The notes under the pieces are model-generated. The model made no database searches. It had not been told where the DNA came from and saw nothing but the letters and a program-made list of their open reading frames with translations. DNA of 64,000 nt, taken from contig CASEHX010000001.1 in assembly GCA_949287905.1 (NCBI GenBank), positions 62,001 through 126,000 on the forward strand, given 5' to 3'. Source of the stretch: an uncultured Olsenella sp. (lineage in GTDB: Bacteria; Actinomycetota; Coriobacteriia; Coriobacteriales; Atopobiaceae). Position 1 is the first letter of the stretch. Each line of letters opens with the position of its first letter. A program made the translations under genes and the position numbers. Of the stretch, positions 17,362 to 26,017 are shown piece after piece.

Positions 17362-17990
17362 TAGTTCAGCTGACCGGTACGCTCCTCGAGGTCACGCCCT
17401 CACGCGTGGTCATCGACGTGAGCGGGGTCGCCTTTGAGCTCGGCGTCTCCTCGACGACCGCCGCCTCGCTGCCCCACGCGGGCGAGGCGGGCGTGAGCGT
17501 GCTCGTTCGCATGATCGTGCGCGAGGACGCGATGGAGCTCTACGGCTTTGCCACGCGCGAGGAGCGCGCCCTCTTCGACCAGCTGCGCGCCATCTCCGGC
17601 GTGGGCCCCAAGCTCGCGCTCTCCGTGCTGTCCACGTTCTCCCCGGCCGCGCTCGCGCAGGTGGTGCTGGCGCAGGACGCCGGGCGCATGGCACAGGTGC
17701 CGGGCGTGGGGCGCAAGAAGGCGAGCCGCCTTCTCGTGGAGCTCTCGGACGTCTTCTCCAAGAACGCCGAGCTGCGCGGCCTCGTCGGTCTCACGGAGCC
17801 CGATGCCGCGCTGCCGCTCGCAGCCCCGCCCTCCGCGGGGGCCGAGGCCGAGGCGGCCGAGGCGCTGCTCTCGATGGGCTTCACCTCGCAGGAGGCGGAG
17901 CTCGCACTGGACGGTCACGCCGAGGCCGGTGCCGTCACCGTGGAGCAGGTGCTCGCCTACGCGCTGCGTCGCCTGGGGAGTGGTAGATGA
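17358..17990 (+). CDS. ruvA: Holliday junction DNA helicase subunit RuvA
   Basis: Tetrameric junction-binding protein that loads RuvB for branch migration. 210 residues in the usual three domains: an N-terminal OB-fold ([23 protein letters not shown]), tandem helix-hairpin-helix motifs ([17 protein letters not shown] and [19 protein letters not shown]), and the flexible C-terminal RuvB-binding domain ([17 protein letters not shown]). Start is GTG 17358, since [11 protein letters not shown] is the conserved beginning of the family and the GTGA overlap with ruvC supports coupling. Upstream in-frame sequence is ruvC in another frame. Confidence 0.97.
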   Translation: MIVQLTGTLLEVTPSRVVIDVSGVAFELGVSSTTAASLPHAGEAGVSVLVRMIVREDAMELYGFATREERALFDQLRAISGVGPKLALSVLSTFSPAALAQVVLAQDAGRMAQVPGVGRKKASRLLVELSDVFSKNAELRGLVGLTEPDAALPLAAPPSAGAEAEAAEALLSMGFTSQEAELALDGHAEAGAVTVEQVLAYALRRLGSGR

Positions 17991-19042
17991 TGTGGGAGGC
18001 AAGCGAGAAGGACCTCTTCGCCGGCGCCGCCCCCAAGCGCCCCGCCGGGCGAGACGTCACCGGTGAGCTTACGGTGGACGACCTCGACCAGGATCGCACG
18101 CTGCGCCCGCGCTCCCTCGACGAGTACATAGGCCAGGAGCGTGTGCGCGAGAACCTCCGCGTGCTCATCCAGGCGGCGCGCGACCGCGGCGAGACGCTCG
18201 ACCACGTGATCTTCTCGGGTCCTCCGGGCCTGGGCAAGACCACGCTCGCGGGCATCGTCGCCAACGAGATGGGCGCGAAGATGCACACCACCTCCGGCCC
18301 CGCCATCGAGCGCGCCGGCGACCTCGCGGCGATCCTCACCAACCTCGAGGAGGGCGACGTCCTCTTCGTGGACGAGATCCACCGGCTCAACCATCAGATC
18401 GAGGAGATCCTCTATCCCGCGATGGAGGACTTCTTCCTGGACATCGTCATCGGCAAGGGCCCGGCGGCGCGCTCCATCAGGATCGACGTGCCGCACTTCA
18501 CCCTCGTCGGTGCCACCACGCGCACCGGCCTTCTCACCGGCCCCCTGCGCGACCGCTTTGGCATCTCGTACCGCCTTGACTACTACACGCCCGCCGAGCT
18601 CTCGATCATCGTGAGCCGCTCGGCGAACATCCTGGGCGTTGGGATCGACGCCCAGGGCGCCGCGGAGATCGCCTCGCGCTCGCGAGGAACGCCGCGTCTG
18701 GCCAACCGCCTGCTCAAGCGTGTGCGCGACTACGCTCAGGTCAAGCGCGAGGGCACGATCACCGGCGAGGTGGCCGCCGAGGCGCTCGAGTTCTTTGAGA
18801 TCGACGCCCTGGGACTGGACACGATGGACGTGCGCATCCTCACGGCGCTCTGCGGCACCTTCCGCGGCCGCCCGGTGGGCCTCACCACCGTGGCGAGCGC
18901 CGTCTCAGAGGACCCCGCCACGCTCGAGGACGTCTACGAGCCGTACCTGCTGCAGCGCGGTCTCATCGTGCGCACGCCGCAGGGCCGTCAGGCGACGCTC
19001 GCCGCCTTCGACCACCTGGGGATGGAGCCGCCCGCGCACTAG
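17987..19042 (+). CDS. ruvB: Holliday junction DNA helicase motor RuvB
   Basis: AAA+ ATPase ring that drives branch migration on RuvA-bound junctions; 351 residues. Walker [10 protein letters not shown] is at 78-86, Walker B VDEIH at 128-132, sensor 1 in GATTRTG, and the arginine finger segment GPLRDRFG follows. The C-terminal winged helix ends [10 protein letters not shown]. Start ATG 17987 overlaps the ruvA stop (ATGATG; the second ATG three bases on is an alternative). The first 30 residues are a non-conserved acidic leader, common in this family. Confidence 0.98.
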   Translation: MMWEASEKDLFAGAAPKRPAGRDVTGELTVDDLDQDRTLRPRSLDEYIGQERVRENLRVLIQAARDRGETLDHVIFSGPPGLGKTTLAGIVANEMGAKMHTTSGPAIERAGDLAAILTNLEEGDVLFVDEIHRLNHQIEEILYPAMEDFFLDIVIGKGPAARSIRIDVPHFTLVGATTRTGLLTGPLRDRFGISYRLDYYTPAELSIIVSRSANILGVGIDAQGAAEIASRSRGTPRLANRLLKRVRDYAQVKREGTITGEVAAEALEFFEIDALGLDTMDVRILTALCGTFRGRPVGLTTVASAVSEDPATLEDVYEPYLLQRGLIVRTPQGRQATLAAFDHLGMEPPAH

Positions 19043-19215
19043 GGCGCTCGGCCGGTCGAGCGCGGGCATCGGACCCCACGCGTGCGGGCGTCGGCCAATT
19101 GAATGGGTTCCGTGACCGGGCGCCTCTGACGAACGCTTTACGCGCTCACCGGGTTTCTCGTGGGATAAGATAGGGCCGTATTCGCCCAAGGGGCACTCAC
19201 TTGAGAGGGAGATCC

Positions 19216-19674
19216 ATGAGCCAGTTTGTCACCGAGTCCGGCGTCTTTGTCAACCAGAGCATCGAGTCGCGCGAGGAGCTCATCCGCTTCGTCTGCGACA
19301 AGGCCCTCGAGCTGGGGTGCGTCTCGGACGCAGACGCCGCCTACGACGCCTTCATGGCGCGCGAGGCCATGGGCGAGACGGGCATGACGGATGGCTTTGC
19401 GGTTCCCCACGCCAAGTCATCGGCCATCACCGCGCCCGCGGTCCTCGTGGTGAAGAACGACCACCCGGTTGAGTGGCCGAGCTTTGACGGCAGGCCCGTC
19501 GACGTTGCCATCGCCCTGCTCGTCCCCGACGACGAGGCGGGCAACACCCACATCAAGCTGCTCTCCAAGACCGCCGTGCTCCTCATGAGGGACGAGTTCA
19601 AGAACCTCGTCCGCGGCTCCGAGGACCCCAAGGAGATTGCCGACGCCGTGAACGCCGGCGTCTCGGAGGACTAG
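19216..19674 (+). CDS. PTS fructose/mannitol-type EIIA (PtsN-like)
   Basis: A 152-residue single-domain EIIA of the Fru/Mtl/Ntr family. The phospho-acceptor is His65 in GFAVPHAKS, and the conserved core (AVLVVKNDHPVEW, LLVPDDEAGNTHIKLLSKTA) is complete. It could supply phosphate to a fructose-type EIIBC or act as a regulatory EIIA; none of its partners is in the window. ATG 19216 follows GAGAGGGAG; a TTG five codons upstream is in frame but would overlap that ribosome site. A -10-like TAAGAT at 19166-19171 lies about 45 bases upstream. The DJ-1 gene follows after 62 bases and may share the transcript. Confidence 0.9.
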   Translation: MSQFVTESGVFVNQSIESREELIRFVCDKALELGCVSDADAAYDAFMAREAMGETGMTDGFAVPHAKSSAITAPAVLVVKNDHPVEWPSFDGRPVDVAIALLVPDDEAGNTHIKLLSKTAVLLMRDEFKNLVRGSEDPKEIADAVNAGVSED

Positions 19675-19736
19675 CCGCAGGATCTGATCGTTGGGCGGAG
19701 CCTCGGGGAGGGGCCGCCGCAAGGGGGGAGTGTCTC

Positions 19737-20318
19737 ATGTTCAAGCAGGCAAGCGACGCGCGCGTTGCCGTCTTCGTTGCTCCGGGCCTCGAGGAGATCG
19801 AGGGCCTCACGGTGGTGGACCTGCTCTTTCGCGCCGGCGTGCCGTGCGACACCGTGGCCATCACGCCCGAGCGGCAGGTGACGTCCTCGCACGAGGTGAC
19901 CATCGTGTGCGATCGCTCCATCGGGGACGCAGGCTTCTCGTTTGACGAGTACGACATGCTCGTGCTGCCGGGTGGCATTCCCGGCACCCCCAACCTGCGC
20001 GCCTGCGAGCCGTTGTGCGCCGCCCTGCGCGAGTTTGCCGCGGCGGGACGACCCCTCGCCGCCATCTGCGCGGCGCCGTCCATCCTGGCGGAGCTCGGCC
20101 TGCTCGAGGGCAGGCGCGCCACGTCCAACCCCGGCTTCCAGCACGTTCTTTCCGAGCACGGCGCCGAGCTTCTCGCCGACGAGCCCGTGGTGGTCGACGG
20201 CAGCCTCATCACGAGCCAGGGCGCGGGCACGGCCATGCTCTTTGGCCTGGAGATCGTGCGACACTTCCTGGGCGACGAGGCCGTCGAGCGCGTCCGTGCG
20301 GGCGTGGTCCTGCGCTAG
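19737..20318 (+). CDS. DJ-1/PfpI (ThiJ/YajL-like) family protein
   Basis: 193 residues with the flavodoxin-like DJ-1 fold. The reactive cysteine is Cys111 in AAICAAPSIL, paired with Glu20 (PGLEEIE), the residue set typical of DJ-1, and LVLPGG precedes it. Bacterial relatives are linked to protection against oxidative and carbonyl stress and to protein or nucleotide deglycation claims that are debated. Assignment to YajL-type rather than protease PfpI rests on overall pattern and length. It lies downstream of the EIIA gene and upstream of argC, from which it is separated by 260 bases containing the probable arg promoter. Confidence 0.9.
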   Translation: MFKQASDARVAVFVAPGLEEIEGLTVVDLLFRAGVPCDTVAITPERQVTSSHEVTIVCDRSIGDAGFSFDEYDMLVLPGGIPGTPNLRACEPLCAALREFAAAGRPLAAICAAPSILAELGLLEGRRATSNPGFQHVLSEHGAELLADEPVVVDGSLITSQGAGTAMLFGLEIVRHFLGDEAVERVRAGVVLR

Positions 20319-20519
20319 GCCTGCGGACGCGCGCTCTTCTCGGTGCGTCCCGTCTGCGGCGCACGCTCTCTGACACCCCACAAAAGTCGGCCGAGATTCT
20401 GCGCCAACTGGGAAAACCCAGAAGCTCGCCCAAGATTTGCGGCCGCAAAGGCGGCGCGGGCGAGAAGGGCGAGAAGGGCCTCGGTTTGCGGCTCCATGTG
20501 ACAAGCAGGTGACGGCTCC

Positions 20520-20548
20520 TTGACGGGTGCGCCGCCACGCGCCATTGT
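20520..20548 (+). promoter_or_regulatory. Possible arg operon promoter
   Basis: TTGACG (20520-20525), 17-base spacer, CATTGT (20543-20548), 31 bases before argC. The -10 is poor. The rest of the 260-base gap shows GC-rich hairpin potential (20440-20490), but no arginine-repressor box that I can identify. Confidence 0.35.
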
Positions 20549-20578
20549 CTGTGTGACAAAGACGTCAGGGAGGTTTTC

Positions 20579-21655
20579 ATGGAGCGCGTGCGGGCATGCG
20601 TGGTTGGTGCGACGGGCTATGCGGGGATCGAGGTGTGCCGCCTCGTCCTGGGACACCCCGTGCTCGAGCTTGCCATGGCGACCGACCGCAAGCAGGCCGG
20701 GACGCGCCTGGACGCCGTGTACCCGTCGTTTGCCGGCTGCTGCGACGTGGTGCTCTCGCTGCCCGAGCCGGACGCCATCGCCGCTGCCGCTGACGTGGCG
20801 TTTCTTGCCGTGCCGCACACCGCGAGCCTGGCGCTCACGCCGGAGCTGCTCCCGCGCGGCGTGAGCGTGATCGACCTCTCCGCCGACTACCGCTTGCACG
20901 ACCCGGCCGTCTACGAGGCCTGGTACGCCACCCCGCACACCTCGCCCGAGCTCCTCGGCCAGACCGTCTACGGCCTGCCGGAGCTCTTCCGCGCCGGCGT
21001 GTCCGCGCTCGCCGAGCGTCGCGCCGCCGGGGAGGCCGTGCTCGTGGCCGTGCCGGGCTGCTATCCCACGGCCACGGCCCTCGCCGCCGCTCCGGCGCTG
21101 GCATCCGGCGTCGCGACCGGCGACCTTGTCATCGCCGACGCCATCTCCGGCGTCTCCGGCGCGGGCCGCGGCTGCAACGAGCGCACGCACTTCTGCCACG
21201 CCAACGAGTCCGTCGAGGCCTACGGCGTGGCCAAGCACCGTCACACGCCGGAGATCGAGCAGACGCTCTCCGAGGTGGCGGGCCGCGAGATGTCCGTGGT
21301 CTTCACGCCGCACCTGGCCCCGCTCACGCGCGGTCTTCTCTCCACGGTCTACCTGGAGGCGGCGCCCGGCGTGAGCGCCGAGGACGTGCAGGCCGCCTAC
21401 GAGCGCGCCTACGCGAACGAGCCGCTGGTCGCGATGCTTCCCGCGGGAAGGATGCCCGCCACCGCCTCCGTTGCCGCAACCGCGCGCGCCCAGGTGGGCG
21501 TGGCGCTCGACGACCGACGACGATGCACGATCATCGCGTCCTGCGCGATCGACAACCTCGGGAAGGGTGCGGCCGCTCAGGCCGTCCAGTGCGCCAACGT
21601 CGTGCTGGGGCTTCCCGAGACCACGGGGCTTCTCGCCCCGGCGCCCCTCATCTAG
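20579..21655 (+). CDS. argC: N-acetyl-gamma-glutamyl-phosphate reductase
   Basis: Third step of arginine biosynthesis: NADPH-dependent reduction of N-acetylglutamyl phosphate to the semialdehyde. 358 residues. The N-terminal nucleotide-binding GATGYAGIEVCRLVLGHP is typical, and the catalytic cysteine is Cys161 in VPGCYPTAT. HRHTPEIEQTL and PHLAPLTRGLL are family landmarks. ATG 20579 follows GGGAGG. It is the first gene of argC-argJ-argB-argD; argF, argG, argH and argR are not in the window. Confidence 0.97.
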   Translation: MERVRACVVGATGYAGIEVCRLVLGHPVLELAMATDRKQAGTRLDAVYPSFAGCCDVVLSLPEPDAIAAAADVAFLAVPHTASLALTPELLPRGVSVIDLSADYRLHDPAVYEAWYATPHTSPELLGQTVYGLPELFRAGVSALAERRAAGEAVLVAVPGCYPTATALAAAPALASGVATGDLVIADAISGVSGAGRGCNERTHFCHANESVEAYGVAKHRHTPEIEQTLSEVAGREMSVVFTPHLAPLTRGLLSTVYLEAAPGVSAEDVQAAYERAYANEPLVAMLPAGRMPATASVAATARAQVGVALDDRRRCTIIASCAIDNLGKGAAAQAVQCANVVLGLPETTGLLAPAPLI

Positions 21656-21656
21656 C

Positions 21657-21680
21657 CCCCGGGAGCGTCGCTCCCGGGCT
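21657..21680 (+). terminator. Hairpin in the argC-argJ gap
   Basis: CCCGGGAGC-GTC-GCTCCCGGG is a perfect 9-bp stem with a 3-base loop followed only by CTT. Inside an operon it more likely moderates read-through or protects the mRNA end than terminates fully. Confidence 0.5.
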
Positions 21681-21698
21681 TCCAAGGGAGAAGAACCC

Positions 21699-22985
21699 AT
21701 GTCTGACTTTTCACCGCTCGCGGTCCCCGTGGCGCCGGATACGCCCGAGGCCTGCGGCTTTGTCCCCTGCGAGGGCGGCGTCTGCGCCGCCTCTGGCATC
21801 AGTGCCGCTGGCGTCTCCGCCGGTTTTCGCAGAAACCCCGAGCGTCTTGACCTCGCGCTCGTGACGGCCGAGGAGCCCTGCGTCGCCGCGGCCACGTTCA
21901 CGACCAACCGCTTCTGCGCGGCGCCCGTCACGGTGAGCCGCGCCCACGTGGCGGACGGCCGTGCCCGCGCCGTGGTGCTCAACTCCGGCAACGCCAACGC
22001 GGCCACCGGCGAGCCGGGCCTGGCCTGCGCCGAGCGCGCCTGCGAGCGCGTGGCCGCCGAGCTGGGCTGTGCCGCCGAGGACGTGCTCGTGTGCTCCACG
22101 GGCGTGATCGGCGTGCCGCTGCCGTGGGAGCCCTACGAGGCGGGCGTGCCTGCCGCCGTTGCCGCGCTCGCGCCGAGTGCCGCCGGCGCGCATGACGCCG
22201 CCTGCGCCGTCATGACCACGGACACCGTGCCCAAGGAGGTCTCCATCGCGGGCGAGGTCCCGCAGGTGGGTGGCGGCACCGTGACCGTGCACGTGGGCGG
22301 CTTCGTCAAGGGGTCGGGCATGATCCAGCCCAACATGGCCACGATGCTCGCCGTGCTCGCCACGGACGCCCCGCTCACGGCTGAGGCCGCACGCGAGGCC
22401 CTGCGCGCCGCCGTGGGACAGAGCTTCAACAAGGTGACCGTGGACTCGGACACCTCCACCAACGACACCTGCATCCTGCTCGCCACCGGCGTGGCGGGCG
22501 GCGAGAAGATCGACCTCTCGCACCCCGCGTACCCGGTCGTGGCGGCGGCGGTGCGCGCCGCATGCGTGGAGCTGGCCCGCAAGATCGCCGCGGACGGGGA
22601 GGGCTCCACGAAGCTCGTCACCGTCACCGTCACGGGTGCCGCCACGGACGAAGACGCGGACACCGTGGCCCGCGCGATCGCCAACTCGCCGCTCGTGAAG
22701 ACCGCGATCTTTGGCCATGACGCCAACTGGGGTCGCGTGGCGGCCGCCGCCGGCAAGTGCGGCGTGCCCTTCGACCAGTATGCCGTGGACATCGACTTTC
22801 TGGGCGTTCCGGTCTGCCGCGCGGGGCTCACCGTTCCCATGGACGAGGAGGACATGCTGCGCCGCTTTGAGGCGCCGGAGATCCCCATCACCGTTAATCT
22901 CGGCATGGGCGAGGCGTCAACCCGCGTCTGGACCTGCGACCTCACCCACGACTACGTCACGATCAACGGCGACTACCGCACGTAG
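21699..22985 (+). CDS. argJ: Glutamate N-acetyltransferase / amino-acid acetyltransferase
   Basis: Transfers acetyl from N-acetylornithine to glutamate, recycling the acetyl group of the arginine pathway. If bifunctional, it also makes acetylglutamate from acetyl-CoA. 428 residues. The self-cleavage and nucleophile site is in NMATMLAVLATDA: cleavage before Thr gives the N-terminal threonine of the beta chain. NSGNANAATG and FGHDANWGR are further signatures. ATG 21699 follows AAGGGAG. No separate argA is visible, so ArgJ probably carries the first step too. A large inverted repeat separates it from argB. Confidence 0.97.
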   Translation: MSDFSPLAVPVAPDTPEACGFVPCEGGVCAASGISAAGVSAGFRRNPERLDLALVTAEEPCVAAATFTTNRFCAAPVTVSRAHVADGRARAVVLNSGNANAATGEPGLACAERACERVAAELGCAAEDVLVCSTGVIGVPLPWEPYEAGVPAAVAALAPSAAGAHDAACAVMTTDTVPKEVSIAGEVPQVGGGTVTVHVGGFVKGSGMIQPNMATMLAVLATDAPLTAEAAREALRAAVGQSFNKVTVDSDTSTNDTCILLATGVAGGEKIDLSHPAYPVVAAAVRAACVELARKIAADGEGSTKLVTVTVTGAATDEDADTVARAIANSPLVKTAIFGHDANWGRVAAAAGKCGVPFDQYAVDIDFLGVPVCRAGLTVPMDEEDMLRRFEAPEIPITVNLGMGEASTRVWTCDLTHDYVTINGDYRT

Positions 22986-22991
22986 CCGGTA

Positions 22992-23180
22992 GGGCTGCGG
23001 AGGGCGCGGGGAATGTCCGCCGCGAGTTCCGCAGCCCGGAGGGGGTTTGCCGACAAGGTCCGACGCTCAAACAGCTTGGCGCAGAGGACGCGCCAAGAAC
23101 TCGCGGCGGACCTTGTCGGCAAACCCTCGGAGGGCGAGGACTGTCTGAGCGCCGGACATTCCCCGCGCCCTCCGCAGCCC
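22992..23180. repeat. Complex nested inverted repeat between argJ and argB
   Basis: Outer arms 22992-23019 and 23153-23180 form a perfect 28-bp inverted repeat. Two inner pairs are also perfect: 23015-23029 with 23097-23111 (15 bp), and 23043-23062 with 23107-23126 (20 bp). A small CTTGGCG/CGCCAAG hairpin lies at 23075-23097. The two inner pairs are not properly nested with each other, so alternative folds compete. No protein is supported here; the argB start follows 45 bases later. Confidence 0.9.
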
Positions 23181-23225
23181 GGACGACCAGATCGCCCTTC
23201 TCGCCAGCGTATCTAAGGAGCAACC

Positions 23226-24101
23226 ATGAAGCAGCGTGACAAGCAGCAGCGCGACGCCGCGGCCTCGAAGGTCGACGTCCTGAACGAGGCCCTGCCGTGG
23301 ATCCACCGCATGACCGGCAAGACCTTCGTCATCAAGTACGGCGGCTCAGCCATGGAGAACCCCGAGCTCTGCCGCCAGGTGGTGGCGGACATCGAGATGC
23401 TCAAGCTGCTGGGCATCCGCATCGTGCTCGTGCACGGCGGCGGCAAGGCCATCAGCGCGCACGTCAAGGCGCTGGACCTGCCGGTGCAGTTCAAGGGCGG
23501 CCTGCGCGTGACCGACGACGCCACGATGGAGGCCGTGCGCGAGGTGCTCGTGGGCAAGGTCAACCAGGACCTGGTCTGGGCGCTCAACGAGTACGGTCAC
23601 AACGCCGTGGGCATCTCCGGCGCGGACGGCAAGACCCTCAAGGCCGAGCAGATCGACCCCGAGCTCGGGCGCGTGGGCCGCATCCGCGAGGTGGACCCGA
23701 GCCTCATCGAGACCATCCTCGAGGACGGCTACATCCCGGTGGTTGCCACGGTGGGCTGCGCGCCCGACGGCTTCTTCAACATCAACGCCGACGCGGCCGC
23801 CAGCAAGATCGCCGAGGCCATGGGCGCCGACAAGCTCATCTACCTCACCGACGTGGACGGCCTCTACGGAGACGTCAACGACGAGAATTCCCTCATCCAG
23901 ACCCTCACCCGCTCGGAGACCCACATGCTGCTCGAGTCCGGCGAGCTGGACGGCGGCATGCTGCCCAAGATCCGCTCGATCGCGGAGGCCCTCGACGGGG
24001 GCGTCTCCGAGGTGGTCATCCTCAACGGAACCTTCCCGCATTCGCTGCTTCTGGAGATCTTCACCGACGCAGGCTGCGGTACCATGTTCACCAGAGACTA
24101 G
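23226..24101 (+). CDS. argB: Acetylglutamate kinase
   Basis: Phosphorylates N-acetylglutamate with ATP, second step of arginine synthesis. 291 residues with amino-acid-kinase fold: FVIKYGGSAM near the N-terminus, LVHGGGKAIS for the nucleotide/substrate loop, then NINADAAASKIAEAMGADKLIYLTDVDG. The N-terminal 25 residues form an extra helix as in arginine-inhibited hexameric enzymes, so feedback inhibition by arginine is plausible. ATG 23226 follows AAGGAGCAACC. Next gene argD starts 45 bases downstream. Confidence 0.97.
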   Translation: MKQRDKQQRDAAASKVDVLNEALPWIHRMTGKTFVIKYGGSAMENPELCRQVVADIEMLKLLGIRIVLVHGGGKAISAHVKALDLPVQFKGGLRVTDDATMEAVREVLVGKVNQDLVWALNEYGHNAVGISGADGKTLKAEQIDPELGRVGRIREVDPSLIETILEDGYIPVVATVGCAPDGFFNINADAAASKIAEAMGADKLIYLTDVDGLYGDVNDENSLIQTLTRSETHMLLESGELDGGMLPKIRSIAEALDGGVSEVVILNGTFPHSLLLEIFTDAGCGTMFTRD

Positions 24102-24146
24102 CCGCGCATGCCCGTGCGGCTCGCCCAGGCGAAGGGAGAGAGACCC

Positions 24147-25409
24147 ATGTCCGAAGACGAGAAGAACGACCAGCTCATCGCCGTCAATGCCGAGGAGAGG
24201 CGCCTCGACGACACCTTTGTGATGCACACCTATGGACGTATGCCCGTCGAGTTTGTGAGCGGGCATGGCGCCACGCTCGTCGATGCCTCCGGCCGCGAGT
24301 ACATCGACCTTCTCGGTGGCATCGGCTGCGCGAGCCTGGGGCACGCACACCCCGCCGTGGTCGAGGCCCTGCGCGAGCAGGCCGGCAGGATCTGGCAGAC
24401 GGGCAACTACTTCTATGCCGAGAACCGCGGCGAGCTTGCCTCCGCGCTCTCGGCCCTGCTCTCCACCACGACCGACGAGGGCGGCCACGAGATGGGTTCC
24501 ACCGGCACGCGCTGGAAGACCTTCTTTGCCAACTCCGGTGCCGAGGCCAACGAGGGTGCCATCAAGCTGGCGCGCCGCTGGGGCGAGACCAACCTCGATG
24601 GTGCCAGCACGATCGTCACCGCGCGCAAGAGCTTCCACGGCCGCACGTTGGCGACGCTCGCCGCCACCGGCCAGGACAAGTTCCACAAGAGCTTCCGCCC
24701 GCTGCCCGAGGGCTTTGTCTCGGTGCCGCTGAACGACATCTACACCCTGCGCGAGCGCGTGGAGCGCGGCGGCATCTGCGCCATCATGCTCGAGTGCGTC
24801 CAGGGCGAGGGCGGCGTCTGGAACGCCAACTACGACTACCTGCGCGACGTGCGCGATCTCTGCACCGAGAAGGGCCTCCTGCTGATCATCGACGAGGTCC
24901 AGACGGGCTTCTACCGCTGCGGCTCGCCGTTCTGCTTCCAGCGCTCCGGCATCGAGCCGGATGTGGTGGCCATGGCCAAGGGCATCGCCGGCGGCTTCCC
25001 CATGGGCGCCGTCGCCGCTCGCGCCGAGGTGGCCGACCTGCTGCAGCCCGGAGACCACGGCTCCACCTTCGGCGGCAACGCGCTCGCCTGTGCCGTGGGC
25101 CTGGCCTGCGTGAACGCGCTTGCCGAGGGGGAGATGGGCGAGCACGTGCTCTCCGTCGGGCGTCACCTGCGCCACCGCCTCACCGCCATGTCGCACGTGA
25201 GCGAGGTCCGCGGCCACGGCCTCATGCGCGGGGCCCAGCTCGACGTGCCCATCGCCACGCAGGTCGTGGAGGAGGGCCTCGCCGACGGCCTGGTCATGAA
25301 CCACGTCGGCGACTCCATCCTGCGCTTCCTTCCGCCGCTCGTGATCACGCGCGAGGAGGTCGACGAGGCGTGCGACCGCCTCGAGGCGCTCATCGGCCGC
25401 CTGGCGTAG
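24147..25409 (+). CDS. argD: Acetylornithine aminotransferase
   Basis: PLP-dependent class III aminotransferase, fourth step of the acetylated arginine pathway; cytoplasmic, 420 residues. Landmarks: LLGGIGCASLGHAHPAVVEAL, NSGAEANEGAIKLARRW (PLP phosphate), IIDEVQTGFYRCG (Asp contacting the PLP ring nitrogen), and MAKGIAGGFPMGA with the Schiff-base lysine. ATG 24147 follows GAAGGGAGAG. The N-terminus has a short acidic extension (MSEDEKNDQLIAVNAEERR). Last gene of the visible arg operon; a repeat array with two terminator-type hairpins follows. Confidence 0.97.
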   Translation: MSEDEKNDQLIAVNAEERRLDDTFVMHTYGRMPVEFVSGHGATLVDASGREYIDLLGGIGCASLGHAHPAVVEALREQAGRIWQTGNYFYAENRGELASALSALLSTTTDEGGHEMGSTGTRWKTFFANSGAEANEGAIKLARRWGETNLDGASTIVTARKSFHGRTLATLAATGQDKFHKSFRPLPEGFVSVPLNDIYTLRERVERGGICAIMLECVQGEGGVWNANYDYLRDVRDLCTEKGLLLIIDEVQTGFYRCGSPFCFQRSGIEPDVVAMAKGIAGGFPMGAVAARAEVADLLQPGDHGSTFGGNALACAVGLACVNALAEGEMGEHVLSVGRHLRHRLTAMSHVSEVRGHGLMRGAQLDVPIATQVVEEGLADGLVMNHVGDSILRFLPPLVITREEVDEACDRLEALIGRLA

Positions 25410-25576
25410 GGCGTCGGCCCGTCGTTCTTCTCGGCTGGTCTAGCCAAGAATCCCGCGCGGCGCATGGCGCCCGACCAGGAACCCCGCGCGCCGCATGGCA
25501 TCCGACCAAGAATCCCCCGCGCCGCATGGCATCCGACCAAGAATCCCCCGCGGCGCATGGTGCCCGACCAAGAATC

Positions 25577-25629
25577 CCGCGCGGCGCATGCAAAAGGTGA
25601 AACCATCGCATGCGCCGCGCGGCTTTTCT
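25577..25629 (+). terminator. Terminator-like hairpin 1 behind argD
   Basis: Perfect 15-bp stem CCGCGCGGCGCATGC / GCATGCGCCGCGCGG (25577-25591, 25608-25622) with a 16-base loop and CTTTTCT. Confidence 0.7.
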
Positions 25630-25648
25630 GTCCGTTTGGACAAGAATC

Positions 25649-25689
25649 CCGACCCACGCGTTCTTCTCGGCATGCGTGGGTCGGTTTTT
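25649..25689 (+). terminator. Terminator-like hairpin 2 behind argD
   Basis: Perfect 11-bp stem CCGACCCACGC / GCGTGGGTCGG (25649-25659, 25674-25684), loop GTTCTTCTCGGCAT, followed by TTTTT. Confidence 0.75.
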
Positions 25690-25795
25690 CTGGTCGGGCC
25701 AACAGGACCGGCGGGGCCGACAGGGCCGATAGGGCCAACAGGACCGGCGGGGCCGACAGGGCCGATAGAGCCGACGGGCCGACGAGACCGACCGC
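25690..25795. repeat. 9-base tandem repeat (36-base higher-order unit)
   Basis: Variants of GGGCCGACA repeat about eleven times. A 36-base block at 25696-25731 is duplicated at 25732-25767. In two frames it would read as Gly-Pro-X, but no start, ribosome site or conserved gene accompanies it. The rest of the gap to 26017 is relatively AT-rich and non-coding apart from the site below. Confidence 0.8.
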
Positions 25796-25933
25796 CTGGA
25801 ATTATGGAGAATGCGAGATTCCGCGCAGACTCACAAAAGGTTCCCAAACGGATGCCGACGAGGTTTTCATTGTCAATAGCGCAGCTAGGCAATACCGTTG
25901 CTCGATCTCTTGGAGATTGGTGCAACCTAACGT

Positions 25934-25994
25934 GCAACTAGCGTCAGTTTGGGGCAACTAGCGTCAGTTTGCGGGAAGGTGCGCCCGCTATCCT
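25934..25994 (+). promoter_or_regulatory. Promoter with duplicated 17-base operator-like repeat
   Basis: GCAACTAGCGTCAGTTT occurs at 25934-25950 and 25954-25970. Each copy contains the dyad AACT-N6-AGTT. The second copy covers the -35 position of a -10-like TATCCT (25989-25994), placing the start of transcription near 26001, 17 bases before the next gene. The layout suggests a repressor site. Confidence 0.5.
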
Positions 25995-26017
25995 CCTCTC
26001 ATCTGAGGGGAGGGCAC

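Larger units (their letters stand above)
25441..25690 (+). repeat. Repeat array with CCAAGAATCCCG units and two terminal hairpins
   Basis: Five direct units of about 30 bases carry CCAAGAATCCC(C)GCGCGGCGCATGG-like sequence with small changes. Then come two hairpins linked by GTCCGTTTGGAC (25630-25641). Bases 25561-25684 recur at 27363-27486 with two visible differences. Open reading frames here are artefacts. Confidence 0.9.

Noticed and set aside
23297-25600. A 767-codon + strand frame across argB and argD
   Set aside because: It lies out of frame with two confidently identified arg genes and reads as Arg/Gly/His-rich shadow.
25495-25941. A 148-codon frame with Gly-Pro-X repeats as a collagen-like protein
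   Set aside because: It runs through the CCAAGAATCCCG array and terminator hairpins, has no ribosome site and ends in non-coding sequence; the repeat alone is reported.
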